The notes beneath the pieces were generated by a model. The model was not told the origin of the DNA. It made no database searches and worked only from the letters and a program-made list of their open reading frames with translations. Shown in pieces: positions 33,907-42,051 of a DNA stretch of 64,000 bases (positions within the stretch are counted from its first letter, which is position 1; each line of letters starts with the position of its first letter). The stretch spans positions 1 to 64,000 of the forward strand of contig NZ_JASHIU010000002.1 of assembly GCF_030733545.1 (NCBI RefSeq). The letters run 5' to 3'. Position numbers and translations under genes: made by a program. This DNA comes from Oceanicaulis sp. MMSF_3324 (GTDB lineage Bacteria; Pseudomonadota; Alphaproteobacteria; Caulobacterales; Maricaulaceae).

Positions 33907-36501
33907 ATGACTGATCAAACCCCTCACGCCAACCGTGTCTGGACTGTTTTGAAATTCGGCGGCACCTCCGTGGCCAAGCCGGAAAACTGGGCTGTAATCG
34001 CAAAACTTGCGAAGGCCCGGCTCAAACAGGACAAACCGGGCGGCAAGGTGCTGATCGTCCATTCCGCGCTTTCGGGCGTGTCGAACCGGCTCGAAGCCCT
34101 GCCCGACCTGGCGCTCAAGGGCGATGTCAGCCCGGAGATCGCCGCCATCAAGGCGGTCCATCTCGATTTCGCCGAGAGTGCGCTGCTCGATGGCGCGACG
34201 CTGCTGGCCGAACCGTTTGAAATCCTCGACCGTCTCGCGGCCGGCATTGCGCTGGTGCGTGAAGCCAGCCCGCGCGTGCGCGCCGAATTACTCGCCCTGG
34301 GCGAACAGATGGCGAGCCGTCTGGGCATGGAGCGCCTGCGTCAGGAAGGGCTGAGCCCGGTTTTCCTCGATGCCCGGGACGCCCTGAAGGCCGCGTCCGA
34401 CAGCGCTGACCCCAGCGGCTATCTGTCCAATTCGGTGATCGACGGCGCGGATCCTGAGCTGCAGGCGCAGCTTGGCCATGCTGAGCTGGTGCTGACCCAG
34501 GGTTTCATCGCCCGCAACAGCCGCGACGAAACCGTCCTGTTGGGCCGCGGCGGATCGGACACCTCGGCGGCGTATTTCGCCAACAAGCTCGAAGCGAAGA
34601 AGCTCGAGATCTGGACCGATGTGCCCGGCCTGTTCAGTGCCGATCCGCGCCTCACCGAAGGCGCGCGCCTGTTGCAGGCCCTGTCCTATGACGAGGCGCA
34701 GGAAATCGCGACCATGGGCGGCAAGGTGCTGCATCCGCGCTGCATCGGCCCGGCCCGCCGCGCCAATGTGCCCGTGGAAGTGCGCTCCACCCTGCGGCCG
34801 GATCTGGCGGGCACCCTGATCACCGCCAAGCCCGGCGATGACGCGCCCCAGCTCAAGGCCGTGTCGGTCAAGTCCGGCGTGCGCATTGTCGCCATGGAAG
34901 GCGCGGGCATGTGGCGTCAGGCCGGTTTCCTCGCCGATGTCTTCGCCTGCTTCAAGGAGTGCGGCGTGTCGGTGGACCTGGTCTCCACCTCCGAGACCAA
35001 TGTCACGGTCAGCCTCGACCCCGATCCCAGCCTCGATCAGGCGCGACTGGACGCCCTGCGCGCCCGGCTCGAACGCTTCTGCCGGGTGAAGATCATGGAT
35101 GATGGCGCCGCGGTGTCTTTGGTGGGCTATGGCGTGCGTCGCATCCTGCACAAGCTGGCCCCGGCGCTGGAAATGTTCCAGGACAAGCCGATCCGGCTCG
35201 TCAGCCAGGCCGCCAATGATCTCAACTTCACCGTCGTCGTGGACGCCAGCGAGGGCCGCGCCCTCGCCGCGCGCCTGCATGAAGAGCTGATCGCCCCCGC
35301 CCCGGCCGGTCCCGTCTTCGGGCCCAGCTGGGCGGAGCTGAACGAGACCGCCTCCAGCACGCCGGCCCGGCCCGATCCGTGGTGGGTCACCAAGCGCGAG
35401 CAACTCATCGAGATCGCCCCGCAAACCGGCGGGCGTTATGTCTATGACCGCGACACGATCAAGGCGCGCGCGGCCGCCGTGGCCAATATCAAGAGCGTCA
35501 ATCGCGCCTTCTACGCCATGAAGGCCAACCCGCATCCCGAAGTCCTCAAGACCATTTTCGAAGCGGGTCTGGGCTTTGAGTGCGTCTCGCCGGGCGAGCT
35601 GATGCGGCTCAAGGACACCTTCCCCGATCTGGATCCCAAGAAGGTGCTGTTCACGCCCAATTTCGCCGCGCGCCATGAATACGCCGCCGCCATCCAGCTG
35701 GGCACCAACCTGACCATTGACGGTCTGCACCCGCTCGTCGAATGGCCCGAGCTATTCAAGGGCGCCGAGGTCATCCTGCGCATCAATCCCGACCGCCCGC
35801 GCGGCCACCACCAGCATGTGCAGACCGCCGGACCCAAGGCCAAGTTCGGCATTCCGCTCGATCAGCTCGACGCCGCGCGCGAGGCCGCCGACAAGGCGGG
35901 CGCCACGGTCATCGGTCTGCACGCCCATGCCGGCTCCGGCGTGGTTGAGGCCGGCCATTGGCGCGAGATCGGCGCCATTCTGGCCCGCGCCGCTGAAGAC
36001 TTTTCCGACATCCGCATCCTCAATGTGGGCGGCGGCCTCGGCGTGCCCGAAAGCGCCGAAGCGCCCGCGCTGGATCTCGCTCTGGTGGATGCCGAGCTCG
36101 CCAAGCTCAAGCAGGCCCTGCCCGATTACGAGATCTGGATGGAGCCGGGCCGTTATCCGGTCGCCGAATCCGGCGTGCTGCTCTCCGCGGTCACACAGGT
36201 CAAACACGCCTTCGGCACGCGTTTCATTGGCCTCGGGACCGGCATGAACTCACTGATCCGCCCGGCGCTCTACGGCGCCCGCCATGAGATCGTGAACCTG
36301 TCGCGCTATGACGCGGACGGCACGGGCATGGCGTCCATCGTCGGCCCGATCTGCGAAAGCGCGGACCTTCTGGGCGCAGACCGTCTGATGCCGGACACGA
36401 CCGAAGGCGATGTCATCGCCATCGCCGAAGCCGGCGCCTATGGCGCGGTCATGTCCAGCCGCTACAATCTGCGCGAACCGGCGGATGAAGTGGTGATTTA
36501 G
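33907..36501 (+). CDS. lysAC: fused aspartate kinase - diaminopimelate decarboxylase
   Basis: Bifunctional enzyme, 864 residues, joining the first and last steps of lysine synthesis. The N-terminal half (about 12-460) is an aspartokinase with LKFGGTSVAKPENW and GRGGSDTSAAYFANKLEAKK and two ACT-like regions (near 315-460) for feedback control. The C-terminal half (about 480-864) is a fold-type III PLP decarboxylase with lysine 539 (YAMKANPHPE), glycine-rich HAHAGSGVVE and EPGRYPVAESGVLL. Similar fusions are known from Xanthomonadales and some alphaproteobacteria. The ATG at 33907 is chosen over 33862, which has no ribosome-binding site. Confidence 0.94.
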   Translation: MTDQTPHANRVWTVLKFGGTSVAKPENWAVIAKLAKARLKQDKPGGKVLIVHSALSGVSNRLEALPDLALKGDVSPEIAAIKAVHLDFAESALLDGATLLAEPFEILDRLAAGIALVREASPRVRAELLALGEQMASRLGMERLRQEGLSPVFLDARDALKAASDSADPSGYLSNSVIDGADPELQAQLGHAELVLTQGFIARNSRDETVLLGRGGSDTSAAYFANKLEAKKLEIWTDVPGLFSADPRLTEGARLLQALSYDEAQEIATMGGKVLHPRCIGPARRANVPVEVRSTLRPDLAGTLITAKPGDDAPQLKAVSVKSGVRIVAMEGAGMWRQAGFLADVFACFKECGVSVDLVSTSETNVTVSLDPDPSLDQARLDALRARLERFCRVKIMDDGAAVSLVGYGVRRILHKLAPALEMFQDKPIRLVSQAANDLNFTVVVDASEGRALAARLHEELIAPAPAGPVFGPSWAELNETASSTPARPDPWWVTKREQLIEIAPQTGGRYVYDRDTIKARAAAVANIKSVNRAFYAMKANPHPEVLKTIFEAGLGFECVSPGELMRLKDTFPDLDPKKVLFTPNFAARHEYAAAIQLGTNLTIDGLHPLVEWPELFKGAEVILRINPDRPRGHHQHVQTAGPKAKFGIPLDQLDAAREAADKAGATVIGLHAHAGSGVVEAGHWREIGAILARAAEDFSDIRILNVGGGLGVPESAEAPALDLALVDAELAKLKQALPDYEIWMEPGRYPVAESGVLLSAVTQVKHAFGTRFIGLGTGMNSLIRPALYGARHEIVNLSRYDADGTGMASIVGPICESADLLGADRLMPDTTEGDVIAIAEAGAYGAVMSSRYNLREPADEVVI

Positions 36502-36520
36502 GGGGGGACAAAACCCCTCT

Positions 36521-36600
36521 TCCCCGGCGCAGGCCGGGGCCCAGAGCCGCAGATGCGGCGTGCTATGATCTCTGGATCCCGGCCTACACCGGGAAAGAGG
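36521..36600. repeat. REP-like palindromic element, copy 2
   Basis: CCCCGGCGCAGGCCGGGG stem, a GAGCCGC...GCGGC segment and TGGATCCCGGCC...GGGAAAGAGG. The layout and many bases match copy 3 at 38461-38520, and the cores match copy 1 at 8384. Confidence 0.65.
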
Positions 36601-36605
36601 ACATG

Positions 36606-36637
36606 AAAAAGCCCCGGTCACATCGACCGGGGCTTTG
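36606..36637 (+). terminator. intrinsic terminator of lysAC
   Basis: AAAAAGCCCCGGTC-ACATC-GACCGGGGCTTT is a perfect 12-base GC-rich stem (AAAGCCCCGGTC/GACCGGGGCTTT) with A and T flanks. The central 29 bases (36608-36636) are identical to those at 38533-38561. Confidence 0.85.
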
Positions 36638-36873
36638 TCGTTTCGGAGACGACCTAGAGCGGCCGTGCTTCCGCCCTGGTACAAAAGAACACGTCGAACC
36701 AAACTCCTTGCCTATCTTTCAAAACCGCTCACTTGACACAGTGTAAAGTTCCGGTATTTTGCGCCCTCTTAGATAGCGCATCAGCCGGCTTCTTGTGACG
36801 TGTCGCCGCCTGCGACACAGAGGATTGAGCGCGTCTTCCGCCGACTGATATCAACCACAGAGGGAGTTTCCAT

Positions 36874-38403
36874 TTGTCCGCTTTTTTGACCCGAATAGCG
36901 AAAGGCCTTGGCCTGTCCGCCGCTGTCACGACATGTCTTCTGTCCGCTCCCAGCTTTGCGCAATCTGATCCTGCCAGTTTTGCCGACAAGCTGCGGCCAC
37001 GCGTCTGGATTGGCGACGCGGAAGAGCACTATTCTCTCGACCAACGCATGGTCGACTATGGCGTGCCGGGTGTGGCCGTCGCCATCATTGAGAATGGGGA
37101 AGTCGTTTTCGCCTCGGGATATGGCGTGCGACAGTCCGGGACGACGGACCCGGTTGATGCTGACACGGTGTTTTCAACGGCGTCCATCAGCAAGGTCGCA
37201 ACGGCGAGCCTCGTACTGAGGCTTGCACACGCAGGCGCCCTCGAGCTGGACGCCCCTGTCGCCATCCAGCTGGAGAGCTGGTCCCTGCCCGATTATCCCG
37301 AGTTTGACGAAGATCGCATTACCCTGCGCACGATCCTGTCGCATACATCCGGCTTTAATATGCACGGATTTCGAGACTTTCAGCCTGGCGGCGATCTGCC
37401 CTCGACGATCGATACGCTTGAAGGCCAAAGCCCGGCGGTGAACGACCCGCTCACACTCTTGTTCGAGCCCGGAACCGCGTACAAGTATTCCGGTGGCGGC
37501 TATACGCTCGCTCAACAGATTGTCGATGATGTCGATCCAGCAGCAGATTTCGATACGATCGCGAACACGCACCTGCTGGCGCCACTCGGCATGACCCGCA
37601 GCACCTTCACCAATCCGCTGCCGCCAGAACATGGCAATATCGCGATGGCCCATGGTCGAGACGGCACACCCGCCGCGCTACCACGCGGCTATGAGGCCTT
37701 CCCGGAGCGCGCAGCGGGGGGGCTTTGGGCAAGCGCGAATGACCTCGCAAGCCTGGTTGCCGGCCTTTTGGCCAGCTATCGGAGTGATGACGGCTTCCTG
37801 CCTCGCTCTGTGGCACAGGACATGATGACACCCGTATCGCCCAGCGAGCATGGGCTGGGGCCGCGAATCGAAGGGCGCGATGATCAGCTTTTATTTCACC
37901 ATGGCGGCGTAAACGACTCCTATCACGCCTGGATCGAGGGGCATCTTGCGACCGGTGACGGCGTGGTCATTCTCACCAATGGCGCCAACGGCAATGGATT
38001 GATCACGGAAATCAGAAATGGGGTTGCCGATGCGATGAATTGGGAGATCAACGCGCCGATCCGGGTTCCCGAAATCGCCCTCTCCGCAGACCAGCTTTCG
38101 GACTATACCGGCTGGTACCGCGTCGACACCGACTTTCCCGACGCCTTGCGCCGCATCATGGTGCGTGGGCTCTTCGAGCAGCGCATTCACATTGAGACAG
38201 ACGGCGAAAGGCTGACCCTGAACGTGGGCGACGATGACGGCGCGATCGCCCTGATCCCGCTCTCCACGAACCGGTTCTGGATCGAGGGATTCGGGTTACG
38301 CTTGGGCATTGCTGAACTGGAATTTCATCGCGATGCATACGGAGACACGCAGTCGGTCACCTTCCATTTGCCGAATGCCAGCTCTCACTATGTTCGCGAC
38401 TAA
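36874..38403 (+). CDS. beta-lactamase-fold serine hydrolase (class C-like)
   Basis: Exported penicillin-binding-protein-like serine hydrolase, 509 residues. Signal peptide to about residue 29 (APSFA, then QSDPA). Catalytic motifs: STASISK with Ser104 and Lys107, YSGGGY as the YxN position, and FHHGGVND as the KTG equivalent. A C-terminal lipocalin-like extension (about 395-509) is present. Start is TTG at 36874 after AGGGAG; no better ATG is near. Codon use is markedly less GC-rich than in its neighbours (two sampled 60-base lines at 47 and 52 percent GC). It could be an esterase, D-aminopeptidase or beta-lactamase-related enzyme. Confidence 0.85.
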   Translation: MSAFLTRIAKGLGLSAAVTTCLLSAPSFAQSDPASFADKLRPRVWIGDAEEHYSLDQRMVDYGVPGVAVAIIENGEVVFASGYGVRQSGTTDPVDADTVFSTASISKVATASLVLRLAHAGALELDAPVAIQLESWSLPDYPEFDEDRITLRTILSHTSGFNMHGFRDFQPGGDLPSTIDTLEGQSPAVNDPLTLLFEPGTAYKYSGGGYTLAQQIVDDVDPAADFDTIANTHLLAPLGMTRSTFTNPLPPEHGNIAMAHGRDGTPAALPRGYEAFPERAAGGLWASANDLASLVAGLLASYRSDDGFLPRSVAQDMMTPVSPSEHGLGPRIEGRDDQLLFHHGGVNDSYHAWIEGHLATGDGVVILTNGANGNGLITEIRNGVADAMNWEINAPIRVPEIALSADQLSDYTGWYRVDTDFPDALRRIMVRGLFEQRIHIETDGERLTLNVGDDDGAIALIPLSTNRFWIEGFGLRLGIAELEFHRDAYGDTQSVTFHLPNASSHYVRD

Positions 38404-38460
38404 CAGCGTGCCGGGCCTTCGCTTTGCTCATCCCAGGGGCTTCAGTCTTCTCTTTCACGG

Positions 38461-38520
38461 CAGAAGCCGGGGCCCTGAGCCGGACAATCTCTTGATCCCG
38501 GCACTCGCCGGAAATGAGAG
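38461..38520. repeat. REP-like palindromic element, copy 3
   Basis: GCCGGGGCCCTGAGCCGG followed by CTTGATCCCGGC...GCCGGAAATGAGAGG. Same order and sequence cores as copy 2 at 36521-36600, on the other side of the serine hydrolase gene and in the same orientation. Confidence 0.6.
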
Positions 38521-38532
38521 GGTGAAAAACAC

Positions 38533-38563
38533 AAAGCCCCGGTCACATCGACCGGGGCTTTTC
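38533..38563. terminator. bidirectional terminator between convergent genes
   Basis: AAAGCCCCGGTC-ACATC-GACCGGGGCTTTT serves the serine hydrolase on the plus strand and the alkaline phosphatase on the minus strand. The 29-base core is identical to the terminator after lysAC. Confidence 0.8.
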
Positions 38564-38582
38564 GTGTCAGGAAGGACGCGAC

Positions 38583-40190
38583 CTAGTCGTCGTCTTCTTC
38601 ATCGTCATCGTCATCATCATCGTCGTCATCCGCCTCGATCATCGCGGCGGTGGCGCTCCAGCCATAGGCGTGGGTGATGACGTGGTGGAGGGTGTTCTGC
38701 TCCATCGTGCCATCCACCAGATGCGCCCAGGGGCCGACGGCGTAAGCGATCACGTCTTCGCCCGAATGGGTTTCGGACCCCATGGGCACCGCCGCTTCCT
38801 GGCGATAGTTCGGGTCCATGACGATGGCGTCGGTCAGCGGTTCGGCATCCTCGCCACGCGGGCGCAGCGGGCCGCCATTATGATAGCCGAGCGTGGTGTA
38901 GGGACGTCCATCCGCCGCCGGCAGCGGCGGGGTGTCCGCATCGCTCAGGTTCGGCGCGGGCGGGCGCACCAGCCCGAGGATCGGATTGCCTCGGCGCGGA
39001 TAGCCCGCAATGGTGAAGACATGGCCGTGGTCGGCGGTCACGAGGATCAGCGTCTCGTCGAGATCCACCATGGATTCCGCCGTCGCGACGGCTTCAGCCA
39101 TAGCCAGCGCGTCATTGAGCGCGCGGGCGGCGTTGGCGCCATGGTGGGCGTGGTCGATGCGGCCGCCCTCAACCAGCAGGTAATAGCCGTCCTCATTGTT
39201 GGACAGGCGCTCGATGGCGAATTCGGTCAGCTCCGCCAGCGACGGCTCCTCGGCCGGATCCCGGTCGAGCTCATAGCTGAGATGGGAGTTGGTGAAGAGG
39301 CCTAGCACCGGCGCGTCATCGTCCGCGTCCAGCGCGTCGAACCCGGCGCGGTCAGCCACATAGACGCCGCCCAGATCGGTCCATTCCGCGGTCAGATCGC
39401 GATCCTGGCGCTGGCCGCCCTGATCGGCGGTGACAAAGGCCGCACGACCGCCCCCGAGCGCCAGGTCCAGACCATCGCCATAGGCGCCCGAGCGCGTGCC
39501 GATCAGCTGAGCGGCGATATCGGTGCAGCCCGCTTCCACGGCGGCGGCGGGCAAGGACACATCGCTTTCCCAGCCGCGATCGGTAACGTGAGCGTAGGTG
39601 GTGGCCGGGGTGGCGTGGGTCAGGCGCGCCGACGACACGATGCCGGTGGCGAGACCGCGTTCCTCGGCCATTTCCACCAGGGTTTGCGGCACCGGGCCGC
39701 CCTGGCAGGGCTCGAGCATGTCACGGGCATAGACCGAGATCGCGCCCGAATGGGTTTTGACGCCGGTATGGATGGCGGACGCAGTGGCGGCGCTGTCGGG
39801 CACCTGGGCGTTTTCAGAATAGGTCTTGATCAGCGCGGAATGGCCCCAGCGCTCGAACGGCAGATAATTCTCTTCCCCGCTCATGCCCTGGTTCTGACCG
39901 TCAAGGATGCGCGAGGCGACGATGGTGCTGAGGTTCAGCCCGTCACCGACAAAGACGATCACATTGCGAGCGCGCCCTTCGCGCTGCGGTCGGCTAAGGC
40001 GGGCCAGGATCTCGTCCTGGGCCTGCGTGCGCCAGCCTGCGCCCGGGCCCTCAAATTGCGCCGGCGCGGCGGTCGTCTGGGCCGGCGCGTCATCGCGTCC
40101 GCTCCAGTCGGCATCGGATTGGGCGGTGACGGTCTGGCAGGCGCACAACGATAAGGCGCTTGCAGAAAACAGGGCGGCGCGGAAGAACAT
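38583..40190 (-). CDS. phoA: alkaline phosphatase (PhoA family) with acidic tail
   Basis: Secreted phosphomonoesterase, 535 residues, with a lipobox-like signal peptide end (SLCAC). The nucleophile motif PDSAATASAIHTGVKTHSGA, the metal ligands in FVGDGLNLST, GRIDHAHHGANAAR and VTADHGHVF, and the late His region are all intact. The protein ends in an uninterrupted run of Asp and Glu (last 15 residues), which may bind Ca2+ or cations. Start ATG at 40190, with AAGGGA 7 bases upstream. It is a natural Pho-regulon candidate, though only one PhoB-like half-site was seen upstream. Confidence 0.9.
   Translation of the reverse strand: MFFRAALFSASALSLCACQTVTAQSDADWSGRDDAPAQTTAAPAQFEGPGAGWRTQAQDEILARLSRPQREGRARNVIVFVGDGLNLSTIVASRILDGQNQGMSGEENYLPFERWGHSALIKTYSENAQVPDSAATASAIHTGVKTHSGAISVYARDMLEPCQGGPVPQTLVEMAEERGLATGIVSSARLTHATPATTYAHVTDRGWESDVSLPAAAVEAGCTDIAAQLIGTRSGAYGDGLDLALGGGRAAFVTADQGGQRQDRDLTAEWTDLGGVYVADRAGFDALDADDDAPVLGLFTNSHLSYELDRDPAEEPSLAELTEFAIERLSNNEDGYYLLVEGGRIDHAHHGANAARALNDALAMAEAVATAESMVDLDETLILVTADHGHVFTIAGYPRRGNPILGLVRPPAPNLSDADTPPLPAADGRPYTTLGYHNGGPLRPRGEDAEPLTDAIVMDPNYRQEAAVPMGSETHSGEDVIAYAVGPWAHLVDGTMEQNTLHHVITHAYGWSATAAMIEADDDDDDDDDDEEDDD
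38586..38630. repeat. trinucleotide repeat encoding poly-Asp
   Basis: Fifteen tandem GTC/ATC/TTC triplets on the plus strand encode the terminal Asp/Glu run of the alkaline phosphatase. Short runs of identical triplets may allow replication slippage and tail-length variation. Confidence 0.75.
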
Positions 40191-40236
40191 GGTTGATCCC
40201 TTCTCTGACACTGGTGAGGGTTTAGCGCGGGACTGT

Positions 40237-40256
40237 GACAGATCAAAGCATCTGTC
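40237..40256. promoter_or_regulatory. inverted repeat in the alkaline phosphatase promoter region
   Basis: GACAGAT-CAAAGC-ATCTGTC is a perfect 7-base inverted repeat with a 6-base spacer, 47 bases upstream of the phosphatase start and 54 upstream of the divergent kinase-like gene. GTGACAG, the reverse of CTGTCAC, overlaps its left arm. A regulator site is inferred. Confidence 0.4.
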
Positions 40257-40309
40257 CTGCCTTCCATGCGTTATAAACGGTGAACCCGGAGTCCTCGGAG
40301 GCCAACCTT

Positions 40310-41203
40310 TTGAAAACCTTGTCGCTTGTGCTGAACGCCCATTCCGGAACCACGCGCGAGCTGGGCAAGGACAGGGTGCTGGACGCCGTGCGCGGCTCCG
40401 CGGACTGGGCCGAGGTGATCGTGCATGACTGTTCGGAGACGTTTCAGGAGCGGGTCAACAAAGCCTGCGCCGAACCGTCGGACTATATCGCCGTCGCGGG
40501 CGGAGACGGGACCGCCGCCGCGGTTCTGAACGAGCTGGTGCGCACCCAATGCCGCACGCCGGTCATCCCTCTGCCGCTCGGCACCGCCAACCTGTTGCCC
40601 AAGCGGCTTTATGGCGACCGGTCGATCGAGACCATCCTGCGCGAAGCCCCCGATTACCCGGTCGAGCCCCTGCATGCGGGCGAGGTGGACGGGCATCTGT
40701 TCTTCTGCGCGCTGATGGCGGGGTTCCCGGTCCGCTTCGGACAGGCGCGCGAGGCCCTGCGTCCGGATGGACAGGGTCGGCAGCCTGCACGCGCCCTCAC
40801 CTATCTGCGCAAGGCCTGGCGCGCCTTCGGCTCGACCCGCATGCGGCTGACGCTGGATGATGACGAGGTGAAGAAGCTGCGCCGCGCGAACGCTTTGATG
40901 ACCATTCCCGGCGGCGCGGGCGCCATGATCCATGGCGCGCGGCCCGGCGATGAAGTGCTGGAGCACATCTTCACCCATACCGAGAACATATCCGACGCCC
41001 TGGGCGCCCTGACCGGATTTCTCGGTGAAATGCTGAATATGGGCGAGCTGCATCCCGCCCGCTCCGAGCATAGCGCCGTCCTGGACGGCCCCACCAAGAT
41101 CCCGGTCATGCTCGATGGCGAGGTGTTGACCCTGAAGACGCCCATACGCATCTCCTTAAAGCCCAACGCCGCCCTGTTCGCTGCACCGGAGCCTGACGCA
41201 TGA
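40310..41203 (+). CDS. diacylglycerol/lipid kinase family protein
   Basis: Lipid or sphingosine-type kinase fold, 297 residues. The nucleotide loop GGDGT is at 64-68 and PLGTANLLPKRL at about 85-96. Family members phosphorylate diacylglycerol or related lipids. I place the start at TTG 40310, because GGAGG lies 8 bases upstream (giving MKTLSLVLNAHSG); a GTG at 40280 lacks a site. It overlaps the metallophosphoesterase gene by 4 bases (ATGA). Lipid substrate unknown. Confidence 0.85.
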   Translation: MKTLSLVLNAHSGTTRELGKDRVLDAVRGSADWAEVIVHDCSETFQERVNKACAEPSDYIAVAGGDGTAAAVLNELVRTQCRTPVIPLPLGTANLLPKRLYGDRSIETILREAPDYPVEPLHAGEVDGHLFFCALMAGFPVRFGQAREALRPDGQGRQPARALTYLRKAWRAFGSTRMRLTLDDDEVKKLRRANALMTIPGGAGAMIHGARPGDEVLEHIFTHTENISDALGALTGFLGEMLNMGELHPARSEHSAVLDGPTKIPVMLDGEVLTLKTPIRISLKPNAALFAAPEPDA

Positions 41204-41982
41204 CACGCCTGGCGCAAATCTCAGACCTGCATTTCGGGGCGGAATCCCCCGGCCTGCCCGAAGCCCTGCTGGACACGCTCAACACGCTCAAGCCCGATGC
41301 GGTCATCGCGTCCGGTGATTTCACCCAGTATGGCCGCCGGCGCGAGTTTGACGCCGCGCGCGATTTCTTCAGCGCCATCGAAGCGCCGGTCATCGCCGCG
41401 CCGGGCAATCACGACACGCCCTATCTCAATCTCGCCGCACGGGTCGCCGCGCCCTGGGCGCGCTTTGAAAAACGGCTCGGCAAGGGCGTGACGCCCAGCT
41501 GGCGCTCCCCCACGGCGGCGGTGGAATCCTATCTGACCGCGCGCGGGCTTCAGGCCCAGCTTGACTGGTCGCTGGGTCGGGCCAATCCGCGCCAGGCCGC
41601 CCAGATCGCGCAGAGCTTCAATGACTTCAGAGGGCTCAAGGTCGTCGCCGCCCACCACCCGCTCATGGCGCCAGGCGGGCTGAAAGGCCGGGCCAAGACC
41701 CGCGGTGGCCGTGAAGCCGCGGACATTTTCGTGCAGGCGGGCATGGACCTTGTGGTCACCGGCCATCTGCATCAGGTCTTCGCCCTGCCCCAGCGCCGGC
41801 CCGATGGCGGGTCGTGCTGGTTCGTGGGCGCCGGCACGGCGCTGTCGCATCGCACGCGCGGCGAACCGCCCAGCTTCAACCTGTTTGACAACACGCTCGA
41901 AGGGTTGAGCCTGACCGTCTATGCCGCCGAGGATGGAGAGAACCGCTTCACCCCCGGCAAGGTCCAGCCGCTGCACCGCTAA
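41200..41982 (+). CDS. metallophosphoesterase (calcineurin-like)
   Basis: Dinuclear metal phosphatase or phosphodiesterase, 260 residues, cytoplasmic. The five metal-binding blocks are visible: QISDLHFG, SGDFTQYG, PGNHDTPY, AAHHPLM and TGHLHQVF. This order matches the cAMP-phosphodiesterase-like (CpdA) and related classes. It is translationally coupled to the lipid-kinase-like gene and followed by a strong terminator. The substrate could be a phospholipid intermediate (for instance a UDP-diacylglucosamine-like or lysophosphatidate-type molecule) or cyclic nucleotide; sequence alone does not say. Confidence 0.87.
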   Translation: MTRLAQISDLHFGAESPGLPEALLDTLNTLKPDAVIASGDFTQYGRRREFDAARDFFSAIEAPVIAAPGNHDTPYLNLAARVAAPWARFEKRLGKGVTPSWRSPTAAVESYLTARGLQAQLDWSLGRANPRQAAQIAQSFNDFRGLKVVAAHHPLMAPGGLKGRAKTRGGREAADIFVQAGMDLVVTGHLHQVFALPQRRPDGGSCWFVGAGTALSHRTRGEPPSFNLFDNTLEGLSLTVYAAEDGENRFTPGKVQPLHR

Positions 41983-42000
41983 AGGCGCATCCCAAGCAAC

Positions 42001-42029
42001 AAAAAGCCCGGCGCCATGCGCCGGGCTTT
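42001..42029. terminator. bidirectional terminator
   Basis: AAAAAGCCCGGCGC-CAT-GCGCCGGGCTTTC forms a stem with A/T flanks on both sides and serves the plus-strand metallophosphoesterase and the minus-strand M13 peptidase. Confidence 0.82.
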
Positions 42030-42051
42030 CCGTTTGCGAACTATAGCCCTG

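Larger units (their letters stand above)
36502..36873. other. intergenic region between lysAC and the serine hydrolase
   Basis: A 372-base gap holding a REP-like element (36521-36600), a strong terminator (36606-36637) and then about 235 bases of lower GC that must contain the promoter of the serine hydrolase. GTGTCGCCGCCTGCGACAC (near 36799-36817) forms a small imperfect hairpin. No gene seen. Confidence 0.5.

Noticed and set aside
36874-38403. Antibiotic-resistance beta-lactamase
   Set aside because: The motifs fit the broad class C-like serine hydrolase superfamily with a lipocalin-like C-terminal extension, which includes many esterases and peptidases. Nothing shows beta-lactam hydrolysis.
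36521-38563. Transposon or composite element around the serine hydrolase
   Set aside because: No transposase, no clear terminal inverted repeats and no target-site duplication found. The flanks are REP-like units and terminators, so I report only possible recombination.
38586-38630. Assembly artefact in the poly-Asp run
   Set aside because: The triplets are mixed GAC, GAT and GAA/GAG rather than a pure homopolymer and keep the frame to a normal stop; it is treated as a real low-complexity tail.
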